Positions 42,353 through 52,543 of a DNA stretch of 64,000 nucleotides are shown here, one piece after another; the stretch's first letter is position 1, and every line of letters begins with the position of its first letter. This DNA is from Corydoras sp. C115 (Eukaryota; Chordata; Actinopteri; Siluriformes; Callichthyidae), in contig JAFMOC010000952.1 of NCBI GenBank assembly GCA_019802505.1, positions 62,001-126,000 on the forward strand, read 5' to 3'. A model generated the notes under the pieces. It was not told the DNA's origin. It saw nothing but the letters and a program-made list of their open reading frames with translations, and did no database searches. Position numbers and translations under genes: made by a program.

Positions 42353-43886
42353 TTTTCTTTTGGAAAGAGTTTATTGTCACCATTTTATCTTATTACAATT
42401 TCAAAAAACATCAAATCAATATAAAATGTATTAACAAGGCTAAGACTTAAAAAATAAAAAACATAAAAGGTGTATCAGTAAAAAGCAATGTCAATACAAT
42501 AAATAAGATAAGATGCTTTTTTTTTTTTAATTTTGTAAAATTGTAATAAATCAAATAACTCATTTAAAATAGCAATAAACCTATTCTAAATCCAGGTTAA
42601 ATAGATACAACAAATGTTTTAAAAAGGCAGTGGTTTTAAAATAACAATAAAATGCATTTTAAAACATCAAAACATTTGTAAAACCTCCATTCCACTCTGC
42701 AGATCACACCACTCCAGCAACTCAGCGGAGGTCCTCGCCCTTTGCCCGCTGCTCTCCTTTAGATTAACTGGGTGCATCTACGGGAACCAGGGACCGTGGG
42801 GTCTGAACCCTACCTACGTGCTGCCTCGGCCCCCCTCCTCCGACTGGCGTGGTGAAGTGCGTCCTGCAGCGAAAAGGTCCTTAAATATGAGCCCATCCAG
42901 AACTTCACCACGGCTGTTGTCTTTTTGTTTCCGGATGGGCTTGTTGCATATTTAAAATGCAGGGCGGTGAAAAGACTTCCTAAAAACAGGTAGGGGTCTG
43001 GGAGGCCTTTTCCACCATTTTCGGGTTTCTTCTTTACGATTATTCTCCTCAGTCTCTCCCACTTGGACCCCCACAAGAAATAAAACACCGCCCTTTCCAG
43101 TTGGGATAAATAGGACCTGGAGGGACTAAAAACAGAGCATGTCAATAAAATCAAGGGTAAAATCACAGCTTTAATGATTAAAATTTTACCCTCTATGGTC
43201 AACTGTCTCAGTCCCCAAAACCCTAATCTTTGCCTAACTATGCAAGATATAACTATCTTGTCAGTCCAGTTGCCCCGTCCACCTCCCTCTTTGTAAAATT
43301 TAACACCTAAAATTTTAAAATCCGTTTCCTTAAAATCTACATCTAAATTCGGTCGTTCGTTTCCCCATGGCCCAAAGAGCTGGGCCTCGGACTTACCTCG
43401 ATTCAGTTTGGCGCCCGAGGCCCTTCCGTACCAGTCCATCAAGTCGAGTGCTATTTGGGCCGATAAAACGTCCGTGCATAAAAGTGTAATGTCGTCCATG
43501 TAAAGGGTACACGTCACCGTCAGTCCACCTGGGATGTCTAGTCCTGTGATCCATTTTTCCTTTCTCAAGATCTGTGCCAGCGGCTCGATGCACGCAACGA
43601 ACAGGAGTGGGGATAACGGACACCCCTGGCGAACGCCAGAGCGAATATCCTCATCTAACACCTTGATAGGTTGTGCTTTCACCGTGCAGAATCTAGCCAG
43701 CCATGTACATATGTCCTCTCCAGTTACAGGCACGCTGTGGTGCCTCCTCATTCCGGCCCGAGCAGCCGAACAGCTCAATAAAAGGTGATCTCAATAAATA
43801 AAGATAAAAGCAAATACCTTAAAATCCGGGTAAAACAGGTACCTAAAAAACAGGGGTAAGAACAAACCGACACAATAAGCAGGCTG
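42353..43886 (-). mobile_element. E4: internally deleted U2-inserted LINE (family K2)
   Basis: The 3' end and its A-run are the same as in E2 and abut U2 unit 3 at nt 38. The 5' untranslated region (about 43780-43886) and ORF1 start also match E2. Three internal deletions remove most of ORF1, the endonuclease, the N-terminal RT and most of the C-terminal domain. At 43886 it joins a K1 ORF1 fragment. Confidence 0.88.
42810..43778 (-). CDS. Chimeric 322-codon LINE ORF (ORF1 start + RT palm + tail)
   Basis: An uninterrupted frame. Residues 1-17 are the K2 ORF1 start (AARAGMRRHHSVPV). Residues about 18-42 are a later ORF1 block (GEDICTWLARF..VLDED). From about 43 comes the RT palm from SGVRQGCPLSPLLFVACIEP through an intact TLYMDDITLL active site, the thumb, and GLPDPYLFLGSLFTAL. 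The last 22 residues are the arginine-rich LINE C-terminus. All three junctions keep frame. RT motifs 1-3 and the endonuclease are absent, so normal retrotransposition by this protein is unlikely. Whether it is expressed is unknown. Junctions do not show GT/AG signals, so they look like deletions, not spliced introns. Confidence 0.65.
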   Translation of the reverse strand: MSCSAARAGMRRHHSVPVTGEDICTWLARFCTVKAQPIKVLDEDIRSGVRQGCPLSPLLFVACIEPLAQILRKEKWITGLDIPGGLTVTCTLYMDDITLLCTDVLSAQIALDLMDWYGRASGAKLNRGKSEAQLFGPWGNERPNLDVDFKETDFKILGVKFYKEGGGRGNWTDKIVISCIVRQRLGFWGLRQLTIEGKILIIKAVILPLILLTCSVFSPSRSYLSQLERAVFYFLWGSKWERLRRIIVKKKPENGGKGLPDPYLFLGSLFTALHFKYATSPSGNKKTTAVVKFWMGSYLRTFSLQDALHHASRRRGAEAARR

Positions 43887-44265
43887 GGTTGGAAAGTACA
43901 AGTAGCCTTTGTTTGGGCCCAATTAGAAACTACCCGGGGGGTAGCAAAGTCCAGAGGGAACTTCTTTGAAACGAACCCGGTATACTCTCTTCCCAACCCA
44001 GATGCCATACTTATCAGTCATCTTCCTACCGTTTGAAATCGACGAGCAGTACCGTCTTAGGAAGCACAATATGTCTTCCTCTGGTACATGTGGGTCATAC
44101 ATGTGTACTGTTAAAGGCAGTTCTTCTTTTGCAAACAAAAGCAAAAAGGAGGTACCTTCCATGTCTTTGTTGTCAGTTTTTGTTGCAACAGGTATCGTAG
44201 AATCCAGAGCACTTTGCAGGGGAAACAAAGGTAACGTCCAGAAAGCTGCTGTCCTTAAACATGCC
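43887..44265 (-). pseudogene. K1 LINE ORF1 fragment joined to E4
   Basis: The frame 43923-44228 carries LTVHMYDPHVPEEDILCFLR and TDKYGIWVGKRVYRVRFKE, as in E3. It ends at CTGCTTATTG, where the K2 5' untranslated region (TATTGTGTCGG) starts. The shared TATTG bases at the join suggest template jumping or microhomology repair. Confidence 0.8.
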
Positions 44266-44532
44266 CTTATTGACAGTAATGCACACCCCTGATCGCTTCA
44301 CATTTGAATAAATGTGTGACATGTAATACATACATTATTTTCCCTAAACTGCGTTATGTAATTTGGTCACTAGATGGGAGTATTTGATTGAGAAAATGGA
44401 AACCTATTACTCCGCGATCATGTTCACTTTAAAAAACGGACTAGATTACATCGGAAAGACTAGTTTATTAAAGATTTTGATTTCAATAAACACATTTATA
44501 AATCATACCTCATTATTTTTTTTTACTATACC
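44266..44532. other. No gene recognised
   Basis: AT-rich sequence between the LINE pile and a SINE. No U2 5' half is present, so the array's edge or a rearrangement lies here. Confidence 0.4.
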
Positions 44533-44765
44533 AATCCATCGCTGGGCACACACTCACTCACACACACACACTCTATATGGGGCAATTTGGAGAATTCAAT
44601 TGACTTGATCCATGTTTTTGGACTGTGGGAGGAAACCGGAGAACCCGGAGGAAACCCACGCAGACACGGGGAGAACATGGAAACTCCACCCAGATGGGGA
44701 TTCAAACCGGGAATCCCTAGCGCTGAGAGGCGAACGTGCTAACCACTAAGCCACCGTGCCGCCGT
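44533..44765 (-). mobile_element. tRNA-derived SINE, 3'-truncated
   Basis: The head is at 44765 (CGGCGGCACGGTGGCTTAGTGG complement) and the copy stops within the body at 44533, so the tail region is missing. The B box (here GGTTTGAATCC on the minus strand) is visible. Confidence 0.9.
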
Positions 44766-45767
44766 CGTCATAATATACTCTACAATTTCCTGAGCACTCT
44801 GCAAATAATTTTACATACATTTTAAATCTACATAACCTTTACATTGATAATATTTCAACAGGCAAAAACCAACTTACTTTAGGGAACTGAGCTTACTGAA
44901 GAAATTATTACTTTACCCTGACTGTAACATAAGCATGTAACAGCAATAACTTTTTTTACTTGAGAATCTTTTTCATAATATATGAAAATATTTATATTTT
45001 AACCATGTATAAAAATGCTTTCATAAAGAATGACCAAGAATGAGATTAAATCTTAATTAAATTTGATTTTCAAAAATATATATCTTTTATAAGATAAGCT
45101 AAAGAAAAAGTACACTTACTTTAACAATATTCATAACGGTTACATTAAATTATATGTACTAGTGTTTAGTACAATATTTTGCAGATTAAATAATTGATAT
45201 CGGCAACTAAGATAATAAAAACATAAAATTGTTATATATTGAAATAATTTATTCATACAATGAATGTCCAGGGCAGCAACTGTTAACGAGATTGAAAGCC
45301 AACGTTGTTTGTAAATGTTTATCTATCTATTTGATAATAATAATATTATTATCAATAATATTGCATGTTAAATTATACAACCCCCAGACAGACTTTTGAA
45401 AATTGAAAATTGAAAATCACATGAATTTACTAAAAAATAATAAAATAAAATACTGTATTCTGATCATAACTAAATTTACTATAGCCGTTACAGCCGTTAC
45501 ACACACACACGGAGAACATGGAAACCCAGACGAGATTAGAACCGGGAATCTCTAGCGCTGAGAGGCAAACGTGCTAACCACTAATCCACCAACTTAAAAG
45601 ACAAAAAATGTTTAAGTTTTTGTATCTTTACGTTCTCGTATATTTAACTATTTGTGTTCTGTTTATGTGGAAAAGCAATTTCTGATTCTGAAAGCAACGC
45701 ATTCCCTGTGTCATACTGAGGGTAGCTAACTTTCTAACGCTGAGGTACTTGTAGCGATGATTTGGTG
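44766..45767. other. AT-rich stretch with one SINE scrap
   Basis: Apart from a 90-bp SINE fragment (45500-45592) nothing was recognised. No ORF of note. Confidence 0.5.
45500..45592 (-). mobile_element. SINE fragment
   Basis: GGAGAACATGGAAACCCAGA and CGCTGAGAGGCAAACGTGCT identify the head half of the window's SINE, truncated on both sides. Confidence 0.85.
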
Positions 45768-45961
45768 ACCGGAGTGAAGTGATCCGTGGTTTAGCAATTC
45801 ACGGTGAAGTCATCCGCGCCTTAAATATAAGTGCTCCTATATACTCAGTATTACGGTAGTTCACAGAACACTGTAAATTAGACTTGTTCAAAGGACTTTA
45901 ACCCTTATATTTAGGGTGTTTAACCCTTGTATATATAAATACACATGTATACATACATACA

Positions 45962-45964
<3 letters not shown>

Positions 45965-46036
<72 letters not shown>
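45965..46036. repeat. (TA)n microsatellite
   Basis: About 70 bp of alternating TA at the place matching the TA tract in element A. The ORF through it is an artefact. Confidence 0.97.
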
Positions 46037-46041
<5 letters not shown>

Positions 46042-46832
46042 CTATCAACACTGTCAGTTTCAGAGGATTTCACTGTACCATTTATTAATAAAGTCATGTT
46101 AAAATTATACTGCCTTTAGGCGAATTATACATGGAATACAATGATTGAATATCAATTTCTCAAAAATTACCCATAATGTCTAAATCATAGGTGGCTTAGT
46201 GGTTAGCACGTTCGCCTCTCAGCGCTAGGGATTCCCGGTTTGAATCCCCATCTGTGTGGAGTTTCCATGTTCTCCCCGTGTCTGCGTGGGTTTCCTCCGG
46301 GTTCTCCGGTTTCCTCCCACAGTCCAAAAACATGGATCAAGTCAATTGAATTCTCAAAATTGCCCCAAATAGAGTGTGTTTGAGTGAGTGAGTGTGTGCC
46401 CAGCGATGGTTTTGTGCCCTGTCCTGGGTCTATCTGCCTAGCACCCAAGACGTTCTCCCCTGGATGGGCATGGGGATCCCCACCTCGACCCTAATAGAAG
46501 ATAAAGCGGGAGATAATGAATGAAGGAATGTCTAAACCATTCCACTACTATATTATAGGTAGGGGTCTTGTCCATCAACGCTGTCAGTTTCAGAGGATTT
46601 CACTGTACCATTTATTAATAAAGTCATGTTAAAGTTACACTGTCTTTAGGCGAATTATATATACCATATAGAACAATTGGACATCAATTTCTCAAAAAGT
46701 ACCCATAACTTCTAAACCATTCCACTAATGCATGACAGGTAGAGGTCATTTCCACCACCACTGTCAGTTTCAGAGGATTTCACTGTACCATTTTTTAATA
46801 AAGTCATGTCAAAGTTATACTGCCTTTAGGCG

Positions 46833-46912
<80 letters not shown>

Positions 46913-47110
46913 ATGTATGGAATACACTGATTAAATATCAATTTCTCAGAAACTACCCATAATGTCTAAACCATTCCACTACTATATAATAGGTATGGGT
47001 CTTGTCCATCAACACTGTCAGTTCCAGAGGATTTCACTGTACCATTTATTAATAATTTCATGTTAAAGATTTACTAACTTTAGGTGAATTATACATACAG
47101 TATATAGAAT
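46037..47110 (+). repeat. 184-bp tandem array, left arm of element B
   Basis: Units are anchored by CAGTTTCAGAGGATTTCAC at about 46053, 46587 (after the SINE) and 46763, and by a CAGTTCCAGAGG variant at about 47020. A second TA tract (46838-46898) has expanded within a unit. Confidence 0.9.
46188..46526 (+). mobile_element. tRNA-derived SINE inside the array of element B
   Basis: The copy interrupts a repeat unit at ACCCATAATGTCTAAA. A 10-bp duplication AATGTCTAAA is present at 46175-46184 and 46527-46536. The 5' terminal GGCGGCACG of the head is absent. Confidence 0.92.
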
Positions 47111-47129
47111 AGACTATATTTGGTTCATT

Positions 47130-47350
47130 TTGCTCATCTGTGTTTACATGTACATAAATGTGTATTATCCTGTGTATATATAGATGTATATTTTCTATTA
47201 TAATTGCTTTTTACTTTTTTAAAACAAACTGTATTATTTTTATTTTTATTATTTTTCTTAATAACTTCATCTTTTTTCACATGTCTAACACTGTAACTTG
47301 CTGCTGACAATGTAAATTTCCATATTGTGGGACAAATAAAGGTTTATCTT
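47130..47350 (+). mobile_element. LINE 3'-end fragment within element B
   Basis: This ends ...TTGTGGGACAAATAAAGGTT and TATCTTATCTT, the reverse complement of 5725-5985 in element A and a common teleost LINE tail. Confidence 0.55.
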
Positions 47351-47614
47351 ATCTTCTCAGAATTTATCCATATATATGGATATAATTATATAATGCACCA
47401 AGGGTGTAAGCTTTATTTGTAACTATTATCATGTCTGCCTGCACAGCTTAACAGAATGACTATCCTTGCGGTTTTTTGCACAAGGAACTTTTGTGCAAAT
47501 GCACGAACTTCACAACAGTGCAAATCAGGCACTGTCATGGATGTTGCGGCCAAGGGCCCCAGAATTTATGGTGATTATGCCAGATGACCAACAACAAAAA
47601 AGCAACATATTTGT

Positions 47615-47917
47615 AGGTGGCTGCTTCCAGAACAATGCTATTTTACTGAAACGTGGATCAGAGCACAACTTTATGCATCTCTTACTAAAGAAACAACAGG
47701 ATTTGAAATTGGACCTTGGCAACACAACAGAGAAAATAAAAAATCACAACAGACTACAGTTAAGGTTCACTGCTTGTGCAGAACAGCCTACAATGGGGAG
47801 ATCATGGTGCAGTGCCCTGATTGCAAAGAGCGGTTCCATCCTTCTTGTGCCAGCATCCCTGAAACAGCGATGAATACAGAAGAGGAATGGCAGTGCCCAA
47901 AGTGCACCTCAGAATAA
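47615..47917 (+). pseudogene. C48-protease-tail plus PHD-finger fragment (element B)
   Basis: The frame has no start codon of its own. It begins in decayed sequence (RWLLPEQCYFTETWIRAQLY), continues LYASLTKETTGFEIGPWQHN and ends in a PHD finger with all eight ligands: HCLC, CPDC, FHPSC, CPKC. The finger differs from element A's by only a few residues, with AMNTEEEWQC in place of TVNTEEEWQC, which may reflect constraint before the copies died or recent common origin. The lysine run of A is shorter here. Upstream sequence is not open. Confidence 0.72.
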
Positions 47918-48349
47918 TAAATTAAGTATAATTATTTAATATGCTGGAATACAAGCATCTAGTTTTTCAAAAATATATGTACATTTTCTTGTATCTGTAA
48001 TTATGTACAATAAATTATCATTAAGGAAAAAATGCAATGGGTTAATTTAAATATATAAGGCAATGTCCTGTCTGAAGACTATTATTGGGCTAGACATTAA
48101 CACATTAACATTTATGTCATTTAAATGGCATAATTTCACTGCACAGCTGGGCTAAAGGGAGGACTAATTTCATTATGTGTGAAAAATACTGTCAAATAGA
48201 TAATTTTCATTTTTCATTTCTTAGTGGTGCATCAGTCAGCGCAAGGTGGAAAAGAGGCAGATAAAACCAATGAAATAACTGTTCTAAGTACTAAATGTAG
48301 ACACCTATCCTAAGTGATACTCTGAAACTTAGTGATGATAGACAAGACA

Positions 48350-49890
48350 TTCAAGTGGTGGAATGGTTTAGGAATTATGGGTAATTTTTGAGAAATTGTC
48401 CCCCAAAATCAGTATATACCATATATGTATAATTTGCCTAAAGTTAGTATAACTTTAACTCTGATTTATTAAAAAATGGTACCTCTGAAACTGACAGAGG
48501 TGATGAACATGACCTCCACCTATCATATAGTAGTGGAATGGTTTAGGCATTATTGGTAATTTCTGAGATATTGATGTCAAAAATTAGTTTATTCCATGTA
48601 TGTATAAATCACCTAAAGGCAGTATAATTTTAACATGAGTTTATTAATAAATGGTACAGTGAAATCCTCTGAAATTTACAGTGGTGACAAGACCCCAACC
48701 TATTATGTGGTAGTGGAATGGCTTAGACATTATGGGTAATTTTTGAGAAATTGATGTCCAATTGTAGTTTATACGGTGTATATATAATTCGCCTAAAGAC
48801 AGTGTAAATTTAACATGATTTTATTAAAAAATGGTACAGTGAAATCCTCTGAAACTGACAGTGGTGATGGAGAGGATCCCTACCTATTATGTGGTAGTGG
48901 AATGGTTTAGACATTATGGGTAATTTTTGAGAAATTGATATTCAATCAGTGTATTCCATATATGTATAATTCGCCTAAAGGCAGTATAATTTCAACATGA
49001 CTTTATTAATAAATGGTACAATGAAATCCTCTGAAACTGACTGTGTTGATGGAAAAGACCTCTACCTGTCATGCAGTAGTGGAATGGTTTAGACATTATG
49101 GGTAATTTTTGTGAAATTGATGTCCAATTTTAGTCTATACGGTATATATAATCCGCCTAAAGACAGTGTAACTTGAACATGACTTTATTAAAAAATGGTA
49201 CAGTGAAATCCTCTGAAATTTACAGGGGTGGTGGAAATGACCTCTACCTGTCATGCAGTAGTGGAATGGTTTAGACATTATGGGTAATTTTTGAGAAATT
49301 GATATTCAATCAGTGTATTCCATATATGTATAATTCACCTAAAGGCAGTATAATTTTAACATGACTATTAAAAAAATGGTACAGTAAAATCCTCTGAAAC
49401 TGACAGTGGTGATGGAGAAGACCCCTACCTATTATGTGGTAGTGGAATGGTTTAGACATTATGGGTAATTTTTGAGAAATTGATATTCAATCAGTGTATT
49501 CCATATATGTATAATTCGCCTAAAGGCAGTATAATTTTAACATGACTTTATTAATAAATGGTACAATGAAATCCTCTGAAACTGACTGTGTTGATGGAAA
49601 AGACCTCTACCTGTCATGCAGTAGTGGAATGGTTTAGACATTATGGGTAATTTTTGAGAAATTGATATTCAATCAGTGTATTCCATATATGTATAATTCA
49701 ACTAAAGGCAGTATAATTTTAACATGACTATTGAAAAAATGGTACAGTAAAATCCTCTGAAACTGACAGTGGTGATGGAGAAGACCCCTACCTATTATGT
49801 GGTAGTGGAATGGTTTAGACATTATGGGTAGATTTTGAGAAATTGATGTCCAATTGTAGTCTATATGGTATATATAATTCGCCTAAAGGA
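48350..49890 (-). repeat. 184-bp tandem array, right arm of element B
   Basis: Eight or more units recur about every 181 bp, anchored by GGAATGGTTTAGACATTATGG and CCTAAAGGCAGTATAATTTT-like phrases, in the opposite orientation to 46037-47110. Pairs of neighbouring units (for example around 49010-49080 and 49555-49620) are more alike than others, which suggests expansion by two-unit blocks. Confidence 0.92.
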
Positions 49891-50195
49891 CCATAGTGTC
49901 GCGAGGGGGGGGGGGGGGGTTATAGGCAAAGGTAGGACTCAGAGATAAGAGAAACATCAATTAGGGGAGAGGAGCATAAAATTTGTGGATGATATTCTTT
50001 TTATTACAATTCCTGACCTAACAATCTCCAAAATAATGCATCTATTAAAAATAAACAATTCTTACTCTTTATCTAAATTAAATATTCAAAAATCTCAAGC
50101 CCATACATTAATATCCCCACCCAGACAAAAAAAAAGAAAATACAATTTTAAAAGGGATTTTCCTGTAATAAAATATCTAGGAATAAATGTGACAA

Positions 50196-50653
50196 TGTCA
50201 CATATGTCTGTCATCCCCCGAAGATGAGCGGCTCCGCCAGAAAATCGCGAACGCCGCTCGCGCATAATGAGCGTCTCCCGGGATCCGGCTACGCGTAAGC
50301 CACAGCGTCAGCCGGTCTAAACAGAGGGAGACGCTCCCACGAGTGTGACCTGCGCGGAACAAATGCGCAGCGACACACCGTGGCAGAAATTCTAAAGAGA
50401 AAAAAACTGGAACACCGGGATAAAAACCAAAACGAGAATTTATTAAAAAGTGGTGCCGAAGCACCAACAGAAAGGGGGTAACCGAACAAAGCAACATAGG
50501 GTGTGCAAACCAAAAAATAAAGACGTGCTCAGAATCACAGGGACACGAAGATTAAATAGAAACCCAACTAAACACGTGACAAACCCAACCAATCACTGAA
50601 GTGGGATAATTAGAAACCAAAACGAGGGACAGGTGCCGCAGGTGATTGTTACA
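50196..50653 (-). repeat. LTR copy 1
   Basis: 458 bp, TGTAACAATCACC...TATGTGACA on the minus strand. The polypurine tract GGGGTGGGGGTA lies directly before it (50654-50665). Confidence 0.85.
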
Positions 50654-50665
50654 TACCCCCACCCC
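50654..50665 (-). other. Polypurine tract
   Basis: GGGGTGGGGGTA on the minus strand adjoins the 5' end of LTR copy 1. Its equivalent at 51539 adjoins LTR copy 2. Polypurine tracts prime plus-strand DNA synthesis. Confidence 0.65.
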
Positions 50666-51101
50666 AAGGGTCGCGCAAAAGGGTAAGCGATCCAACCAAA
50701 AAAAAAAAAATAATAATAATCAATTCACGCAAAAAACTAAAAACGGGGGGGGGGGGTAAAAGTCCCTCAGGCTGTGAGTCCGGCCGGCTGCTCCCTGCTG
50801 ACTGCGTAGAGCGAGTCCTCTTGCAGCGTGGTCGCAGATCGGCGCTCTCTCGCTGCGAGGCTGGAGAATGCACCTCCTGGTGCTCCGAGTCCGAAATGGG
50901 CGGCCCCTGGTGCTCGGGATCGACGGCGAACAGCCTCAGTCGGTCCCGACTCGACGACGGCCGGCCCCCGGTAGCCGGGCTATGCCGCTGGCGGTCCCCG
51001 GTACTCAGACTCGGTCAGATCGGTGGTACAGCCTCTGGTCCTCCGCTCAACAATGGGTGACCCCAGGTGTCCAGAAACCTCCGATGTTGGGCACGTCTTT
51101 C
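50666..51101 (-). mobile_element. Internal segment 1 with putative primer-binding site
   Basis: About 440 bp, GC-rich, without a credible ORF. Next to LTR copy 2, the minus strand reads GAAAGACGTGCCCAACATCG. TGCCCAAC resembles tRNA-primed binding sites of the TGGCGCCCAACGTGG type, but the match is partial. Confidence 0.6.
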
Positions 51102-51538
51102 TGTCACATATGTCCATCATCCCCCGAAAATGAGCAGCTCCGCCAGAAAATCGCGAACACCGCTCGCGCATAATGAGCTTCTCCCGGGATCCGGCTACGC
51201 GTAAGCCACAGCGTCAGCCAGTCTAAACAGAGGGAGACGCTCCCACGAGTGTGACCTGCGCGGAACAAATGCGCAGCGACACACCGTGGCAGAAATGCTA
51301 AGGAGAAAAAAACTGGAACACCGGGATAAAAACCAAAACGAGAATTTATTAAAAAGTGGTGCCGAAGCACCAACAGAAAGGGGGTAACCGAACAAAGCAA
51401 CATAGGGTATGCAAACCACAAAATAAAGACGTGCTCAGAATCACAGGGACACGAAGACTAAATAGAAACCCAACTAAACACCCAAGTGAGATAATTAGAA
51501 ACCAAAACGAGGGACAGGTGCCACAGGTGATTGTTACA
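51102..51538 (-). repeat. LTR copy 2
   Basis: 437 bp, the same ends as copy 1. About 25 bp (GTGACAAACCCAACCAATCA and neighbours) are deleted near 51480. Confidence 0.87.
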
Positions 51539-51778
51539 TACCCCCACCCCGAGGGTCGCGCAAAAGGCTAAGCGATCCAACCAAAAAAAAAATAATAATA
51601 ATCAATTCACGCAAAAAACAAAAAACGGGGGGGGGGTAAAAGTCCCCATAGCCGAGCTATGCCGCTGGCGGTCCCCGGTACTCAGACTCGGTCAGATCAG
51701 CGGTACAGCCTCTGGTCCTCCGCTCAACAATGGGTGACCCCAGGTGTCCAGAAACCTCCGATGTTGGGCACGTCTTTC
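51539..51778 (-). mobile_element. Internal segment 2, deleted
   Basis: The same ends as internal segment 1, but about 200 bp missing after GTAAAAGTCCC (about 51645). Confidence 0.8.
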
Positions 51779-52003
51779 TGTCACATACAGTGGTGTGAAA
51801 AAGTTTGCCCCCTTCCTCATTTCCTGTTTTTTTTTCATTTGCAACATAGGGTATGCAAACCACAAAATGAAGACGTGCTCAGAATCACAGGGACACGAAG
51901 ACTAAATAGAAACCCAACTAAACACGTGACAAACCCAACCAATCACTGAAGTGAGATAATTAGAAACCAAAACGAGGGACAGGTGCCGCAGGTGATTGTT
52001 ACA
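51779..52003 (-). repeat. LTR copy 3, interrupted
   Basis: Starts TGTCACATA, is broken by a Tc1-like end (51787-51840), and resumes at GCAACATAGGGTATGCAAAC to end at 52003. The LTR middle is lost. Confidence 0.82.
51787..51840 (+). mobile_element. Tc1/mariner-like terminus
   Basis: CAGTGGTGTGAAAAAGTTTG follows a TA dinucleotide, as expected for Tc1/mariner insertion. Only one end remains. Confidence 0.7.
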
Positions 52004-52543
52004 GACTACAGGTTTTTCAATTATTTGAAAAAAATTATGGCCCCCACAACAAAGAGATAAAATCTGATATTTCTAGATAGCTAATTTTCCTGTTGGATTT
52101 GAGTAAAAGAATAGAAAAAATTATAACGTCTTGCCGATTTCTTGACCTCTGTCAGTTTCTGCTCCTGGAGATACCGACTAAATTTGCTGAATAGAATGGA
52201 TGGATTTACAGATTTATAAAAGCCCAGGATACGGTTCAAGACACTGCAAGTGAAGACGGAATTTGGAGAGAGAGCTTTACTGTGCCCACATAATTATTAT
52301 TATTGTTATGCAGCACAACAAAAGCCTGTAGTACTCTGGTGCAGATCAGATTATGAAACTAAATGGAAGACACTGGAAATTACACAAACACTACAAATAT
52401 TGCTAGGAAATAAAAGCTACTTAGAAGATACAAGATAGAAATTATTGTTATAAAATAACAAAGACTGAGATGGGCCTGGAGGATCTAATGTCTATTCTAA
52501 TGCATATAAAACAAAGCAAATCAGCTAATGCTTGGAGAGAGAT

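Larger units (their letters stand above)
45768..49890. mobile_element. Element B: large element with inverted terminal repeat arrays
   Basis: This has the same parts as element A: left terminus GACCGGAGTGAAGTGATCCG, TA tract, forward 184-bp array, an interior with a PHD ORF, and a long reverse array (eight or more units, 48350-49890). Compared with A, the interior between the arrays is inverted. Reading A backwards puts the GACCGG terminus on the other side. Together the two copies imply that the complete element had the terminus and array at both ends, as inverted repeats of more than 1 kb. The right terminus is missing here too. Confidence 0.72.
50196..52003 (-). mobile_element. LTR-internal-LTR-internal-LTR array (small non-autonomous LTR element)
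   Basis: Three LTR copies alternate with two short internal segments, all on the minus strand. Flanking bases GACAA (50191-50195) and GACTA (52004-52008) may be a decayed 5-bp target duplication. The internal segment is only about 450 bp with no gag or pol, as in TRIM-type elements. Such arrays arise by unequal LTR recombination. Confidence 0.8.

Noticed and set aside
42810..43778. E4 deletions as spliced introns of a retrotransposed mRNA
   Set aside because: Compared with E2, the deleted segments do not begin with GT and end with AG. Joins show short shared bases instead, so deletion or template switching is more likely.
48350..49890. CRISPR-like direct repeats
   Set aside because: The units are contiguous 181-184-bp tandem repeats without unique spacers, in a eukaryotic context.
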